Both the position numbers and the translations under genes were made by a program. DNA of 64,000 bases from JAJPKK01 sp963787675. Its GTDB lineage: Bacteria; Pseudomonadota; Alphaproteobacteria; Rhizobiales; Xanthobacteraceae. The notes under the pieces are model-generated. The model was not told the DNA's origin and did not search any database. It saw nothing but the letters and a program-made list of their open reading frames with translations. The stretch lies in NCBI GenBank assembly GCA_963787675.1, contig CAWBDV010000003.1, forward strand, positions 62,001 to 126,000, written 5' to 3'. Below are positions 1 through 8,404 of the stretch, in pieces; position 1 is the first letter of the stretch; every line of letters begins with the position of its first letter.

Positions 1-656
1 GTCTTCTGCGCTTCCAGCAGTTCGCGTTGGCTCACCGGGAACGTCACATACATGGGGTCCTGGCTCACGATCAGGGTCAGGGGGCCGCTGTCCGGGCCGA
101 CGACGTTACCCCTGGTGATGTTGGTGCGTCCAATTTTACCGGTGATCGGTGACGTGATCTTCGTGTAGCCGAGATTGATCTGGGCGGTATCAAGGTTCGC
201 TTGATCCGTCAGGATAGCACCGTCGGCTTGTTCGTCGGCCGCCCTTGCCTGATCGCGCGCAACCAGCGTGCCTGACTGTGATTTCACGAGCTGCTCGGCA
301 CGATCCAATTGGATCGTAGTGAGTATCTTTGCGGCCTTGCTCCGCTCAAGAGCGCCGCGCGCCTGTTCAACCGCCGCCTGAAACAGGCCCTGCTCGATCT
401 GATAGAGCGGGGCGCCCTCTTTGACCAGATCGCCCTCCTTGAACTGCACCTCCTCAAGGTAGCCTTTGACGCGCGCAACAATCTGTACACGGTTTGTCGC
501 TTCGATCCGTCCGACGAAATCGAGCGCGTTAGAGATCGGTTTGCGCTCGGCAGTGACCGTGCCGACCGGGACCGCAGCCGGTGCGCTTCCTTGTTGTGCC
601 GAGAGCGGAGACGGCAGCGCACACATCAGCACGCTCCACAACACCAGCATCCGCAT
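1..656 (-). CDS. Efflux RND transporter periplasmic adaptor (membrane fusion protein), 3' end outside window
   Basis: The minus strand reads open from an ATG at 656 to the window edge (about 218 residues). It begins with a short hydrophobic signal peptide ending in LSAQ, then a biotinyl-lipoyl-like half (VQIVARVKGYLEEVQFKEGDLVKEG style), an alpha-helical hairpin and the second lipoyl half (LGYTKITSPITGKIGR), followed by the start of the beta-barrel region. This order is typical of AcrA/MexA-type adaptors that link an inner-membrane RND pump to an outer-membrane channel. The start at 656 is preceded by a GGGGAAA Shine-Dalgarno. The missing C-terminus and any pump gene would lie left of the window. 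The substrate cannot be inferred. Confidence 0.88.
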   Translation of the reverse strand, partial: MRMLVLWSVLMCALPSPLSAQQGSAPAAVPVGTVTAERKPISNALDFVGRIEATNRVQIVARVKGYLEEVQFKEGDLVKEGAPLYQIEQGLFQAAVEQARGALERSKAAKILTTIQLDRAEQLVKSQSGTLVARDQARAADEQADGAILTDQANLDTAQINLGYTKITSPITGKIGRTNITRGNVVGPDSGPLTLIVSQDPMYVTFPVSQRELLEAQK

Positions 657-686
657 TTTGTCATTTCCCCGTTAGTCAGCAGTCAT

Positions 687-704
687 AGGCTACCGACGTA
701 GCCT
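687..704. promoter_or_regulatory. Perfect inverted repeat upstream of the adaptor gene (possible operator)
   Basis: AGGCTAC and its exact complement GTAGCCT are separated by CGAC, 31 bp upstream of the adaptor start at 656. Efflux operons are often controlled by dimeric repressors that bind such dyads. No regulator gene is visible in the window, so the role is inferred from position and symmetry only. Confidence 0.35.
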
Positions 705-834
705 GTTGCGGCGGCGACGCCCGCCGGTGATGTCCAAACGATCACCCAGCAGGCTAATTCAAATTCGACGGCAGGTCACGCGAGAGTGATGCCTGTCCGG
801 AGGATCGACGGCTATACTCGCTTCCCTGGCCGCC

Positions 835-848
835 TTGAGAAATGTCAA
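835..848. promoter_or_regulatory. FixK/FNR-type box upstream of the DUF3141-pta-ackA-fabI operon
   Basis: TTGA-GAAATG-TCAA matches the FNR/FixK consensus TTGA-N6-TCAA exactly. Its centre is about 168 bp upstream of the DUF3141 start, compatible with an activator site at about -41 and a leader of over 100 nt. It predicts induction at low oxygen. Confidence 0.6.
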
Positions 849-1009
849 GGCAATGAGAGACACGAGACGCGATGTATTTCCGGCGTCGTCTTGGCATCCA
901 TGCACGCAAGTCCACGCAACAAGATAGCGCAAGATATGGGTGCGCGCTTGTCGGCCGCTGCACGGCTGCGACCTGCTAATCTGACTGACCGAGCTTGAGG
1001 AGTTGCGCA

Positions 1010-3241
1010 ATGCCCGCCATCGAGCAACGAACTGACTCTTCCCCTTCGCGATTGGCTTCGCCATTCGGCTTGTTCGGCGTCGCGACCGAGTACTTTGTCG
1101 ATGCAGCTCAACGCAGCATTTTGTTCTGGGACGTCATGCGAGAGCGCGGCAATGCCTATCGCGAGCATCTCGAACAGACGGCGCCGCACGTGCTCGACTA
1201 TGACGTGGAAGTGGTGCTTGACGGCCGCAAGTTTGAGCGGCCGGTCAATTACGGCCTCGTCCGGGTCGTCCCACCGCGAGGTACCGAGATCGTCCAGACC
1301 CGACGACCGTTCGTGATCATCGACCCGCGCGCCGGCCATGGCCCCGGCATCGGCGGGTTCAAGTCCGACAGTGAAATCGGAGTGGCGTTCAAAGCGGGCC
1401 ACCCGTGTTACTTCATAGGCTTCCTGCCCGACCCGGTTCCCGGTCAGACCATCGAGGACATCGCGCGTGCCGAGGCGATTTTCCTCGAAAAGGTGATCGA
1501 GCTTCATCCGGAGGCTGACGGCAAGCCCTGCGTCATCGGAAATTGTCAGGCCGGCTGGGCCGTGATGATGCTGGCCGCGGCGCGTCCGGACCTGTTCGGT
1601 CCGATCATCGTCGCCGGATCGCCGATGTCCTATTGGGCTGGCGTGCGGGGGCAGAACCCGATGCGCTACAGCGGCGGCCTCTTGGGCGGCAGCTGGCTCA
1701 CCACCCTGACGAGCGATCTTGGCGGAGGAAAGTTTGACGGCGCGTGGCTGGTGGAGAATTTCGAAGGGCTCAATCCGTCGAATACGCTTTGGACCAAGCA
1801 ATACAATCTCTATTCGAAGGTCGACACCGAGCGGGAGCGGTATCTCGGGTTCGAACGCTGGTGGGGTGGCCACATCAATCTCAACGCCGAAGAAATCCAG
1901 TTCATCGTCGATGAGCTGTTTGTCGGCAATAAGCTCGCGTCGGGAGCGATTCGCACCTCGGACGGTTCACCGATCGACCTTCGCACCATTCGCTCGCCGA
2001 TCATCGTATTCTGCTCAAAGGGTGACAACATCACGCCCCCGCAACAGGCATTGGGATGGATTCTCGATCTTTACGACAGCGTCGAGGATATCCGCTCATA
2101 CGGGCAGACGATCGTCTACACGATCCATGAGAGTGTCGGTCATCTTGGAATTTTTGTTTCCGGCGGCGTCGCTCGCAAGGAGCACGGCGAATTCTCCAGC
2201 AATATCGACCTGATCGATGCGCTTCCGCCGGGCCTCTATGAGGCGGTCTTCAAGCCGAAGAATGATGGGACAGCGAATCCGGACCTCGTGACCGGTGACT
2301 GGGTGATGCGCTGCGAGGCGCGGACGCTCGACGATATTCGGGCGCTTGGCGGCAACGACGCTGCCGATGAGCGGCGGTTCGCGACAGCGGCGCGGGTATC
2401 GGAGATCAATTTGGCGCTCTATCGCCAGCTTGCTCAGCCCGTAGTCAGATCCATGGTCACCGGACCGATGGCAGAGCAGACCTATCAGATGCATCCCCTG
2501 CGCCTTGAATTCTCGCAATTCAACGATGCCAATCCGGCGGCGGCACCCCTCAAGACGATGGCGCAATGGGTGAAGGAGCATCGCAGCCCGGCGGCTCAAG
2601 ACAATCCATTCTTGCTGGCGCAGGAGGTGATGTCGAAGCAGATCGTCAATGCACTCGATATTTGGCGTGATTGGCGCGACATGCTCGCCGAGCAGACGTT
2701 CCTGTGGGTCTATGGATCTCCTGTTTTGCAGGCAGCCGTCGGTATCGATCCGTCGACCACCGAACGGCTGCGAAAAGCTCCAAGCAGCCCGTTCCATCGC
2801 GAACTCCTGCGCAACCGGATCGCCGAGCTCAAATCACACGTCTCGCTTGGTGGGCTGCGCGAGGCGGTCGTCCGCTCGGTCCTGTACGTCGCGATGGTGC
2901 GGGGCTCTGTCGATGAGCGGGGCTTCGAGCTCGTACGGCGCATCAGAACGGCGCAGCAGGATTTGCCTCCGCTGACGCTCGCGGAGTTCAAGGCCATGGT
3001 CCGTGAGCAATACCTGATGCTGCTGATTGATCCGGATGCAGCCGTCAACGCGTTGTCTCAGATGTTGCCGGCAGACGGCGACTTGCGACAGAAGGGGTTC
3101 GATGTGATTCAGCAGGTATTGAGCGCCACCGGCGAGTTCGAGCGCCGACGAAGCTCGTCGTCTTGCGCGGATCGCCGAGCTGTTCGGAGTCGACCGAAGC
3201 GCGGCCGTCAGCAGACGTCCGACCCTGGTGCCGCCGGTTGA
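1010..3241 (+). CDS. DUF3141 family PhaC-like alpha/beta hydrolase (C-terminus probably frameshifted)
   Basis: The product is 743 residues of the DUF3141 family, distantly related to poly(3-hydroxyalkanoate) synthases. A nucleophile elbow GNCQAG places Cys179 as nucleophile, with Asp339 in CSKGDN and His378 in VGHLG completing a PhaC-like Cys-Asp-His triad. The ATG at 1010 is preferred over the TTG at 995 because GAGGAG lies 7 bp before it. It heads an operon with pta, ackA and fabI and has a FixK box upstream. The last 35 or so residues in this frame are Arg/Ser-rich with mixed third positions. The +1 frame from about 3140 reads a normal-looking tail (ADEARRLARIAELFGVDRSA) ending at 3266, so a 1-nt frameshift is likely. 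The reaction is unknown; polymer or acyl-transfer chemistry is inferred. Confidence 0.85.
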   Translation: MPAIEQRTDSSPSRLASPFGLFGVATEYFVDAAQRSILFWDVMRERGNAYREHLEQTAPHVLDYDVEVVLDGRKFERPVNYGLVRVVPPRGTEIVQTRRPFVIIDPRAGHGPGIGGFKSDSEIGVAFKAGHPCYFIGFLPDPVPGQTIEDIARAEAIFLEKVIELHPEADGKPCVIGNCQAGWAVMMLAAARPDLFGPIIVAGSPMSYWAGVRGQNPMRYSGGLLGGSWLTTLTSDLGGGKFDGAWLVENFEGLNPSNTLWTKQYNLYSKVDTERERYLGFERWWGGHINLNAEEIQFIVDELFVGNKLASGAIRTSDGSPIDLRTIRSPIIVFCSKGDNITPPQQALGWILDLYDSVEDIRSYGQTIVYTIHESVGHLGIFVSGGVARKEHGEFSSNIDLIDALPPGLYEAVFKPKNDGTANPDLVTGDWVMRCEARTLDDIRALGGNDAADERRFATAARVSEINLALYRQLAQPVVRSMVTGPMAEQTYQMHPLRLEFSQFNDANPAAAPLKTMAQWVKEHRSPAAQDNPFLLAQEVMSKQIVNALDIWRDWRDMLAEQTFLWVYGSPVLQAAVGIDPSTTERLRKAPSSPFHRELLRNRIAELKSHVSLGGLREAVVRSVLYVAMVRGSVDERGFELVRRIRTAQQDLPPLTLAEFKAMVREQYLMLLIDPDAAVNALSQMLPADGDLRQKGFDVIQQVLSATGEFERRRSSSSCADRRAVRSRPKRGRQQTSDPGAAG

Positions 3242-3340
3242 GGAGCCGCAGGCAAAGGCATCGTGACGCCGCTGGCGGGAATTGTTGGCGCTTCACTGGC
3301 GCGCTCCTGAGGCGCGTGCCTTCATTCCAAGGAGCAGCTT

Positions 3341-4342
3341 ATGGATGACCGTGATCGTGGCATTAGCGCTGCCGTTGGCTTGAGCCCGTTGGCGCAACCG
3401 CCAGCGCCCGCACATTCGAAGTACGAGCGCCTCATCCAAAAGGCCAAAGAGGTACCGGCGGCGACGACGGTCGTGGTCCATCCGTGCGACGAGAGTTCAC
3501 TGCGCGGGGCCGTAGAGGCGGCGGAACTCGGGATCATTGTTCCAATTCTTGTCGGGCCGGCGGCGAAAATTACCGGCGTCGCCCACGCCCATGGTCTCGA
3601 CATCAGCCGTTATACGCTTGTCGACGTCCCCCATAGCGATGCCGCGGCTGAGCGCGGCGTCGCTCTGATCCGCGAGTCCAAAGGCGAGCTATTGATGAAG
3701 GGCAGCCTGCATACGGATGAGCTGATGCGGCAGGTCACCGCCAGCGCGACCGGGCTACGGACCTCTCGCCGCATCAGTCACGTCTTCATCATGGATGTGC
3801 CGACCCATGCCGAGACCTTGTTCATCACGGACGCGGCCATCAACATATTCCCCGATCTCGATGCGAAACGGGACATCATTCAAAACGCCATCGACCTGTT
3901 CAGAGATGTTGGGCTCGGAACGCCGCGCGTCGCGATATTGTCGGCTGTCGAAACCGTGACTTCGAAAATTCCCTCGACGATCGAGGCTGCCGCGCTCTGC
4001 AAGATGGCCGAACGCGGCCAAATCGTCGGCGGTATCCTCGATGGGCCGCTCGCGTTCGACAATGCGATCGATCCGGAAGCCGCGCGAATCAAAGGCATTA
4101 AATCGCAGGTCGCGGGGCGGGCGCAGATCCTGGTCGTGCCCGATCTCGAGGCGGGCAATATGCTGGCCAAAAACCTTACGTTTCTGGCCAAAGCCGACGC
4201 TGCCGGGATCGTCCTTGGCGCGCGTGTGCCGATTATCCTGACCTCGCGTGCGGATTCTGTTCGGGCCCGCATGGCGTCTTGCGCCGTCGCCGTGCTCTAC
4301 GCGCATGCCCGCCGGCGCCTCGCGGCGGTGGCGGAGGCCTGA
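3341..4342 (+). CDS. pta: Phosphate acetyl/butyryltransferase
   Basis: The 333-residue protein belongs to the phosphate acetyltransferase/butyryltransferase (PTA_PTB) family, which interconverts acyl-CoA and acyl-phosphate in the cytoplasm. The family motif ITDAAINI lies at about 162-169 and MKGSLHTDELM at 119-129. An N-terminal extension of some 25 residues precedes the conserved fold. There is no MaoC-like hydratase domain, unlike longer bifunctional relatives. An AAGGAG precedes the ATG. It lies 6 bp before the acetate kinase gene, so the pair can convert acyl-CoA to the free acid plus ATP, or the reverse. Chain-length preference (acetyl or butyryl) cannot be read from the sequence. Confidence 0.88.
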   Translation: MDDRDRGISAAVGLSPLAQPPAPAHSKYERLIQKAKEVPAATTVVVHPCDESSLRGAVEAAELGIIVPILVGPAAKITGVAHAHGLDISRYTLVDVPHSDAAAERGVALIRESKGELLMKGSLHTDELMRQVTASATGLRTSRRISHVFIMDVPTHAETLFITDAAINIFPDLDAKRDIIQNAIDLFRDVGLGTPRVAILSAVETVTSKIPSTIEAAALCKMAERGQIVGGILDGPLAFDNAIDPEAARIKGIKSQVAGRAQILVVPDLEAGNMLAKNLTFLAKADAAGIVLGARVPIILTSRADSVRARMASCAVAVLYAHARRRLAAVAEA

Positions 4343-4348
4343 GGCGAC

Positions 4349-5563
4349 ATGGACACGATCCTGGTCGTCAACGCGGGTTCGTCCAGCGTCAAGTTCCAGG
4401 TCTATGAAGTCGATGCTCAAAATGAATTGAAACGACTGATCAAAGGGCAGGTGGACGGCATCGGCTCGCGCCCGCGGTTGCGCGCCGAGACAGCCGACGG
4501 CAAGTCTACCATTGACCGTACGTTTTCGACTGAGCAGGTCGCCGATGTGTCGGCGGCAATCCACACGGCGGGCGGCTGGCTGCGGGAGCAGCACAGCTTG
4601 GAGCCGACGGCCGTCGGACACCGCGTCGTGCATGGCGGTCCCGAGTACGATCGACCGGTCCTGGTCGATCAAGGAGTGCTTGCCAAACTCGAGCAGTACG
4701 TCCCGCTGGCGCCGTTGCATCAGCCGAGCAATCTTGCGCCTATTCGCGCGCTTCTCGACCGCTTTCCGCAGTTACCGCAGGTCGCCTGCTTCGATACTGC
4801 GTTCCACCGCGGACATAGTGCCGTTGCCGATCATTTTGCGATCCCCGAACACTTCTATGAGGAGGGCGTTCGTCGCTATGGATTTCATGGTTTGTCCTAT
4901 GAGTTCATCGCGCAGCGGTTGCGTCAGGTCGCGCCTGACGTAGCTGGGCGGCGGGTGATCGTGGCCCATCTCGGAAGCGGCGCTTCCATGTGCGCGCTCG
5001 CAAATGGCCGCAGCATCGAGAGCACCATGGGATTCACGGCTCTCGATGGCCTGCCCATGGGAACGCGGCCGGGCCAGATCGACCCCGGTGTCGTGCTCTA
5101 CCTCATCCAGCAGAAGGGTATGACCGCGGCTGCAGTGCAAGACATGCTTTACCGCGACAGCGGGCTCAAGGGTATCTCCGGCGTGAGCAATGACATGCGC
5201 GAACTCGAAGCGAGCGCGCAGCCATCCGCGAAACTCGCAATCGACTATTTCGTTTACCGTATCGGGCTCTATGCCGGTACGCTTGCCGCTGCGCTTGGCG
5301 GAATCGACGCTTTCGTGTTCACCGCCGGCATCGGTGAGAATTCTGCCTCACTCCGTGCCAAGGTTGCTGAAAAACTCGTCTGGCTTGGAGCGGAGGTAGA
5401 TCCAGCCGCCAATAATAAGGCTCAAACAAAAATTTCCACGCCGAACAGTCGCCTCGCAATGCTGGTCGTGCCGACCGACGAGGAACTGATGATTGCGCAG
5501 CATACGGTCGCTGAGGTGTCGAAGCGCGATCAACGCCCGCATTCGAAGGAGAGAATTGCATGA
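4349..5563 (+). CDS. ackA: Acetate (or propionate) kinase
   Basis: The 404-residue ASKHA-fold kinase reversibly converts acetate plus ATP to acetyl-phosphate. The NAGSSSVK phosphate-binding start (Asn8), HRVVHGG, FDTAFH with catalytic Asp149, and RRYGFHGLSY motifs are all present, as is the C-terminal FTAGIGENS adenosine motif. Length is normal. It follows pta by 6 bp and overlaps fabI by 4 bp (ATGA), so the three are almost certainly co-translated. With the upstream FixK box this suggests substrate-level phosphorylation or acetate overflow when oxygen is low. Confidence 0.94.
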   Translation: MDTILVVNAGSSSVKFQVYEVDAQNELKRLIKGQVDGIGSRPRLRAETADGKSTIDRTFSTEQVADVSAAIHTAGGWLREQHSLEPTAVGHRVVHGGPEYDRPVLVDQGVLAKLEQYVPLAPLHQPSNLAPIRALLDRFPQLPQVACFDTAFHRGHSAVADHFAIPEHFYEEGVRRYGFHGLSYEFIAQRLRQVAPDVAGRRVIVAHLGSGASMCALANGRSIESTMGFTALDGLPMGTRPGQIDPGVVLYLIQQKGMTAAAVQDMLYRDSGLKGISGVSNDMRELEASAQPSAKLAIDYFVYRIGLYAGTLAAALGGIDAFVFTAGIGENSASLRAKVAEKLVWLGAEVDPAANNKAQTKISTPNSRLAMLVVPTDEELMIAQHTVAEVSKRDQRPHSKERIA

Positions 5564-6345
5564 CCATTCCAGTTGCAAAAGCACCTCTCCTCGAGGGCAA
5601 GCGTGGCCTTGTCATCGGCATCGCCAACGAGCACTCGATCGCGTGGGGATGCGCCAAGGCCTTCCGCGCGCTCGGCGCGGAAGTCGCGGTGACCTATCTC
5701 AACGAAAAGGCGAAGCCTTATGTCGAGCCGCTTGCCCGCGAGCTCGAGGCATCGATATTCATGCCGCTCGATGTGCGGACCACCGGCCAGATGGAGGCGG
5801 TGTTCGATCGCATCGCAAAAGAATGGGGGCAGCTCGATTTCGCCGTCCATTCGATTGCCTTCTCGCCGAAGGATACGTTGCAAGGTCGCGTCGTGGACGT
5901 GCCGCACGACGGATTTCTGACGACCATGGACGTTTCCTGCTGGTCGTTCATCCGCATGGCGCATCTCGCCGAGCCGCTCATGACCAAGGGCGGCACGCTA
6001 TTCACGATGACCTATTACGGAAGCCAGATGGTGGTCGAAAACTACAACATCATGGGCGTCGCCAAGGCAGCGTTGGAGTGCGCCGTGCGATACATCGCGG
6101 CAGAGCTGGGCCCCAAGAAGATACGTGTGCACGCCATATCTCCCGGACCTCTCGCCACGCGCGCGGCGTCGGGCATTCCGGAATTCGACGAGCTATTGGA
6201 GAAGGCCAAGGCCAAGGCGCCGGCGCGCAGCCTCGTCAGCATCGAGGATGTGGGCGTCGCCACGGCCTTCCTCGCTCATGACGCCGCTCGTCTCATCACC
6301 GGAGAAACGCTCTATATCGATGGCGGCTACCACATTATCGACTAG
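5560..6345 (+). CDS. fabI: Enoyl-[acyl-carrier-protein] reductase FabI paralogue
   Basis: The 261-residue short-chain reductase has the FabI N-terminal nucleotide motif (GIANEHSIAWG, about 20-30) and the Tyr-x6-Lys active site of FabI (Tyr162, Lys169). It would reduce trans-2-enoyl-ACP with NAD(P)H. It starts inside the ackA stop codon. Its location with DUF3141, pta and ackA, rather than with other fatty-acid synthesis genes, suggests a specialised copy, perhaps supplying or draining acyl units as a redox sink. The housekeeping fabI would be elsewhere. That specialised role is inference. Confidence 0.9.
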   Translation: MTIPVAKAPLLEGKRGLVIGIANEHSIAWGCAKAFRALGAEVAVTYLNEKAKPYVEPLARELEASIFMPLDVRTTGQMEAVFDRIAKEWGQLDFAVHSIAFSPKDTLQGRVVDVPHDGFLTTMDVSCWSFIRMAHLAEPLMTKGGTLFTMTYYGSQMVVENYNIMGVAKAALECAVRYIAAELGPKKIRVHAISPGPLATRAASGIPEFDELLEKAKAKAPARSLVSIEDVGVATAFLAHDAARLITGETLYIDGGYHIID

Positions 6346-6378
6346 CGGAGACCGACGCCGGCGCGTACCATTGTTTGA

Positions 6379-6392
6379 TTGATCAAAGTCAA
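6379..6392. promoter_or_regulatory. FixK/FNR-type box upstream of the phasin gene
   Basis: TTGA-TCAAAG-TCAA matches the consensus exactly and is centred about 61 bp before the phasin ATG at 6447. That would give a start point about 20 nt upstream of the ATG if the site acts at -41.5. It overlaps an apparent upstream extension of the phasin frame and so argues against any start before 6393. Confidence 0.6.
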
Positions 6393-6446
6393 TGTGGTCG
6401 GGATCGGCTCATGGCTGAGGTACACGTACTCTCAAGGAGGCCTATC

Positions 6447-6815
6447 ATGTCGCAATCGGATTCGGGTCGTTCTTCGACGGATTGGAATATGCCGATGATG
6501 CCCGACGTTGCTGGAATGGGCAGACGGAGCGCGGAAGCAATTTCCGAACTTCAGAAAGAGATCCTGGAGGCTTTCGAGCGCGCCAACCGCAACTGGGTTG
6601 CTTGCCTCAACGAGGAAGCAACCCTCATGTCCGATCTCATCAAAAAGGTCGGATCGTCGGGATCGATCCCCGATTCCATGGCAGCTTATCAAGCGTGGGC
6701 AAAGGCACACATGGACCTGCTCGCCAAGCACGGACAGAAGTGTGCGGAAGATACTCAGAATCTGATGAAGGCGTACACCCGAGTCATTGGAAACGGCGGC
6801 TTGGGCAGCAAGTAG
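6447..6815 (+). CDS. Phasin family protein
   Basis: The 122-residue protein resembles phasins, amphipathic helical proteins that coat polyhydroxyalkanoate granules. After a Met/Pro-rich N-terminus, residues 30-115 form long amphipathic helices (SAEAISELQKEILEAFERAN; MAAYQAWAKAHMDLLAKHGQ). The ATG at 6447 has a strong AAGGAGG six bases upstream, so a longer frame starting at 6375 is rejected. A FixK box lies directly upstream and the gene follows the DUF3141 operon. This links low oxygen with carbon storage. Assignment rests on helical composition and family resemblance. Confidence 0.75.
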   Translation: MSQSDSGRSSTDWNMPMMPDVAGMGRRSAEAISELQKEILEAFERANRNWVACLNEEATLMSDLIKKVGSSGSIPDSMAAYQAWAKAHMDLLAKHGQKCAEDTQNLMKAYTRVIGNGGLGSK

Positions 6816-6839
6816 CAAAAGCTGCGTAGGGCGGCGTAC

Positions 6840-7652
6840 TCAATATTTTGCAGGAACGAAATTTCGTCCCGTCAGAACGGCGCTGTCGTCGTAAGCGCCC
6901 TTCTTGGACCGTTTCGGCAGTTTGATTTTCGGATGCGATACCTTTTTGTAAGGTATCAACGACAAGATGCGCGAAATGCAGTTGAGGCGTGCGCGCTGCT
7001 TGTTGTCTGATCGCACGATGTGCCAAGGCGCGTGTCGGCTGTCGGTCGCTTGCAGCATCATATCGCGGGCGCGCGAATAGTCGTACCAGCGCCGATATGA
7101 CTCGAGGTCCATCGGGCTGAGCTTCCACTGGCGCAAGGGATCGTTGATCCGCGCCAGAAAGCGTCGCTCTTGCTCTTCCTGCCCGACCTCCATCCAGATC
7201 TTGATCAGGATGATCCCCGCGTCGATGATCCACTTCTCGACCAGCGGACATAGCTCGAGGAAGCGCTGGTTTTCGCGCTCGGTGCAGAACCCCATGACGA
7301 GTTCGACGCCGGCGCGATTGTACCAGCTGCGGTCGAGGATGACGACTTCGCCCCCGGCCGGAAAGTGCTGGACGTAGCGCTGGATAAACATCTGGGTTTT
7401 TTCGCGCTCGGACGGTGCGGGCAGGGCAACGGTGCGGAAAACGCGAGGGCTCACCCGTTCGGTGATTGCCTTGATGGTGCCGCCCTTTCCGGCAGCATCG
7501 CGGCCTTCGAAGACGATGATGATGCGCTGCCCGGTCGACTTCACCCAATCCTGCAGGGCGCAAAGCTCAACCTGGAGCTTTCGCAAGTGTTGCTCATATT
7601 CTTTTCGCTTCAGCTTTTGGTTCTTGTCGTCGGAAGGTTTAGCTTTTTTCAT
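6840..7652 (-). CDS. ppk2: Polyphosphate kinase 2
   Basis: The 270-residue protein is a PPK2 family nucleotide kinase that uses inorganic polyphosphate to phosphorylate nucleoside diphosphates (class I is likely because it has a single domain). Walker A EGRDAAGKGG is at 49-58, Walker B VILDRSW with Asp107 is at about 104-110, and the lid region with basic residues follows. The Lys-rich N- and C-terminal tails are common in the family. It faces the phasin gene convergently. Proximity to storage-polymer genes fits a stress and energy-reserve theme. Donor and acceptor specificity is not determined. Confidence 0.92.
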   Translation of the reverse strand: MKKAKPSDDKNQKLKRKEYEQHLRKLQVELCALQDWVKSTGQRIIIVFEGRDAAGKGGTIKAITERVSPRVFRTVALPAPSEREKTQMFIQRYVQHFPAGGEVVILDRSWYNRAGVELVMGFCTERENQRFLELCPLVEKWIIDAGIILIKIWMEVGQEEQERRFLARINDPLRQWKLSPMDLESYRRWYDYSRARDMMLQATDSRHAPWHIVRSDNKQRARLNCISRILSLIPYKKVSHPKIKLPKRSKKGAYDDSAVLTGRNFVPAKY

Positions 7653-7748
7653 GGTCTATCAGCCAAGCATGAGAGTGACGTTAACTGCGAGCGCAGCGCG
7701 ATCCGCACGCTGGTCCGTGGAACGTGATCAAGATGGCTTGCCGGCCGA

Positions 7749-8198
7749 TCACTGCCACGTCAGCGTCACGCCGATGTCCCCGGGCATTCCACCGGGCCAG
7801 TCGACGATTTGAAAGCGAAGGCGATAGCCGCGCGGCTGCAAGTATTTCTGCCAGAATTGATAGAGCTCCTTCGGCAACCCGGTCAGCGTGCTCTCCCAGC
7901 CGGGTTCCTGCTGATTGATGGCTCGGCCGTGATCCGTGAAAATTGCATTAGGGAATCGGCCGATGAAGACTTCGGTAAGCCCGTTGTCCACGGCCCGCTG
8001 AATGATGGTCGCGGCTCGCTTGAGCCTGTCTTCATCCGAGACGCCGGAAGGCTTTTGAAATCGGTCCAGCAGCTCCTTTTTCTCGGCTTCCGCCGCAGCT
8101 TGCCTGCGAACGTAGGCGGCCGCTTTCTCGGCCTCAGCGTGCGCAATCTTCTTCATGCAGTCCGAGGCCGATGGGAGCAGGTCATCTGCAGTCGACAT
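7749..8198 (-). CDS. Conserved hypothetical protein with FixK-type box
   Basis: I do not recognise a family. The 149-residue product has an Ala/Glu/Lys-rich helical N-terminal half (about 10-60), then a mixed region with VFIGRFPNAIFTDHGRAINQ and a C-terminal PRGYRLRFQIVDWPGG segment. No signal peptide or membrane segment is seen. The ATG at 8198 is preferred over that at 8210 because GAGAG lies just before it. A FixK/FNR-type box sits about 64 bp upstream, so it is probably a microaerobically induced cytoplasmic protein of unknown role. Confidence 0.7.
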   Translation of the reverse strand: MSTADDLLPSASDCMKKIAHAEAEKAAAYVRRQAAAEAEKKELLDRFQKPSGVSDEDRLKRAATIIQRAVDNGLTEVFIGRFPNAIFTDHGRAINQQEPGWESTLTGLPKELYQFWQKYLQPRGYRLRFQIVDWPGGMPGDIGVTLTWQ

Positions 8199-8255
8199 GG
8201 TTCTCTCCATGAGTACGAATTTGCCGCAAGTAGCCTTCGACCGTGGGCGACATCA

Positions 8256-8269
8256 TTGACTTGGCGCAA
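8256..8269. promoter_or_regulatory. FixK/FNR-type box upstream of the hypothetical at 7749-8198
   Basis: TTGA-CTTGGC-GCAA (TTGC-N6-TCAA on the minus strand) fits the FixK2 consensus TTGA/C-N6-T/GCAA. It is centred about 64 bp upstream of the start at 8198, an ideal distance for an activator site at -41.5 followed by a short leader. Confidence 0.5.
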
Positions 8270-8404
8270 AGGTTGCGCCTCCTCCGTCTCGGCATAGAGC
8301 CCAGCCAAATCAAGTCATCCGAGGGCTTTAGCGTCAAGCTAAACGCAAAGGTAGTCAATGAAATTGCAAGCCCGTCCCGCTCAAGGGCGTCGATTAGAGC
8401 GAAA

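Larger units (their letters stand above)
657..1009. other. Divergent intergenic region
   Basis: About 350 bp between the minus-strand adaptor and the plus-strand DUF3141 gene. It holds the dyad at 687-704 and a FixK/FNR-type box at 835-848. No convincing coding frame was found. It most likely carries both promoters. Confidence 0.6.

Noticed and set aside
6375..6446. Longer N-terminus for the phasin
   Set aside because: It would put the FixK box inside the coding region, while the ATG at 6447 has a strong AAGGAGG.
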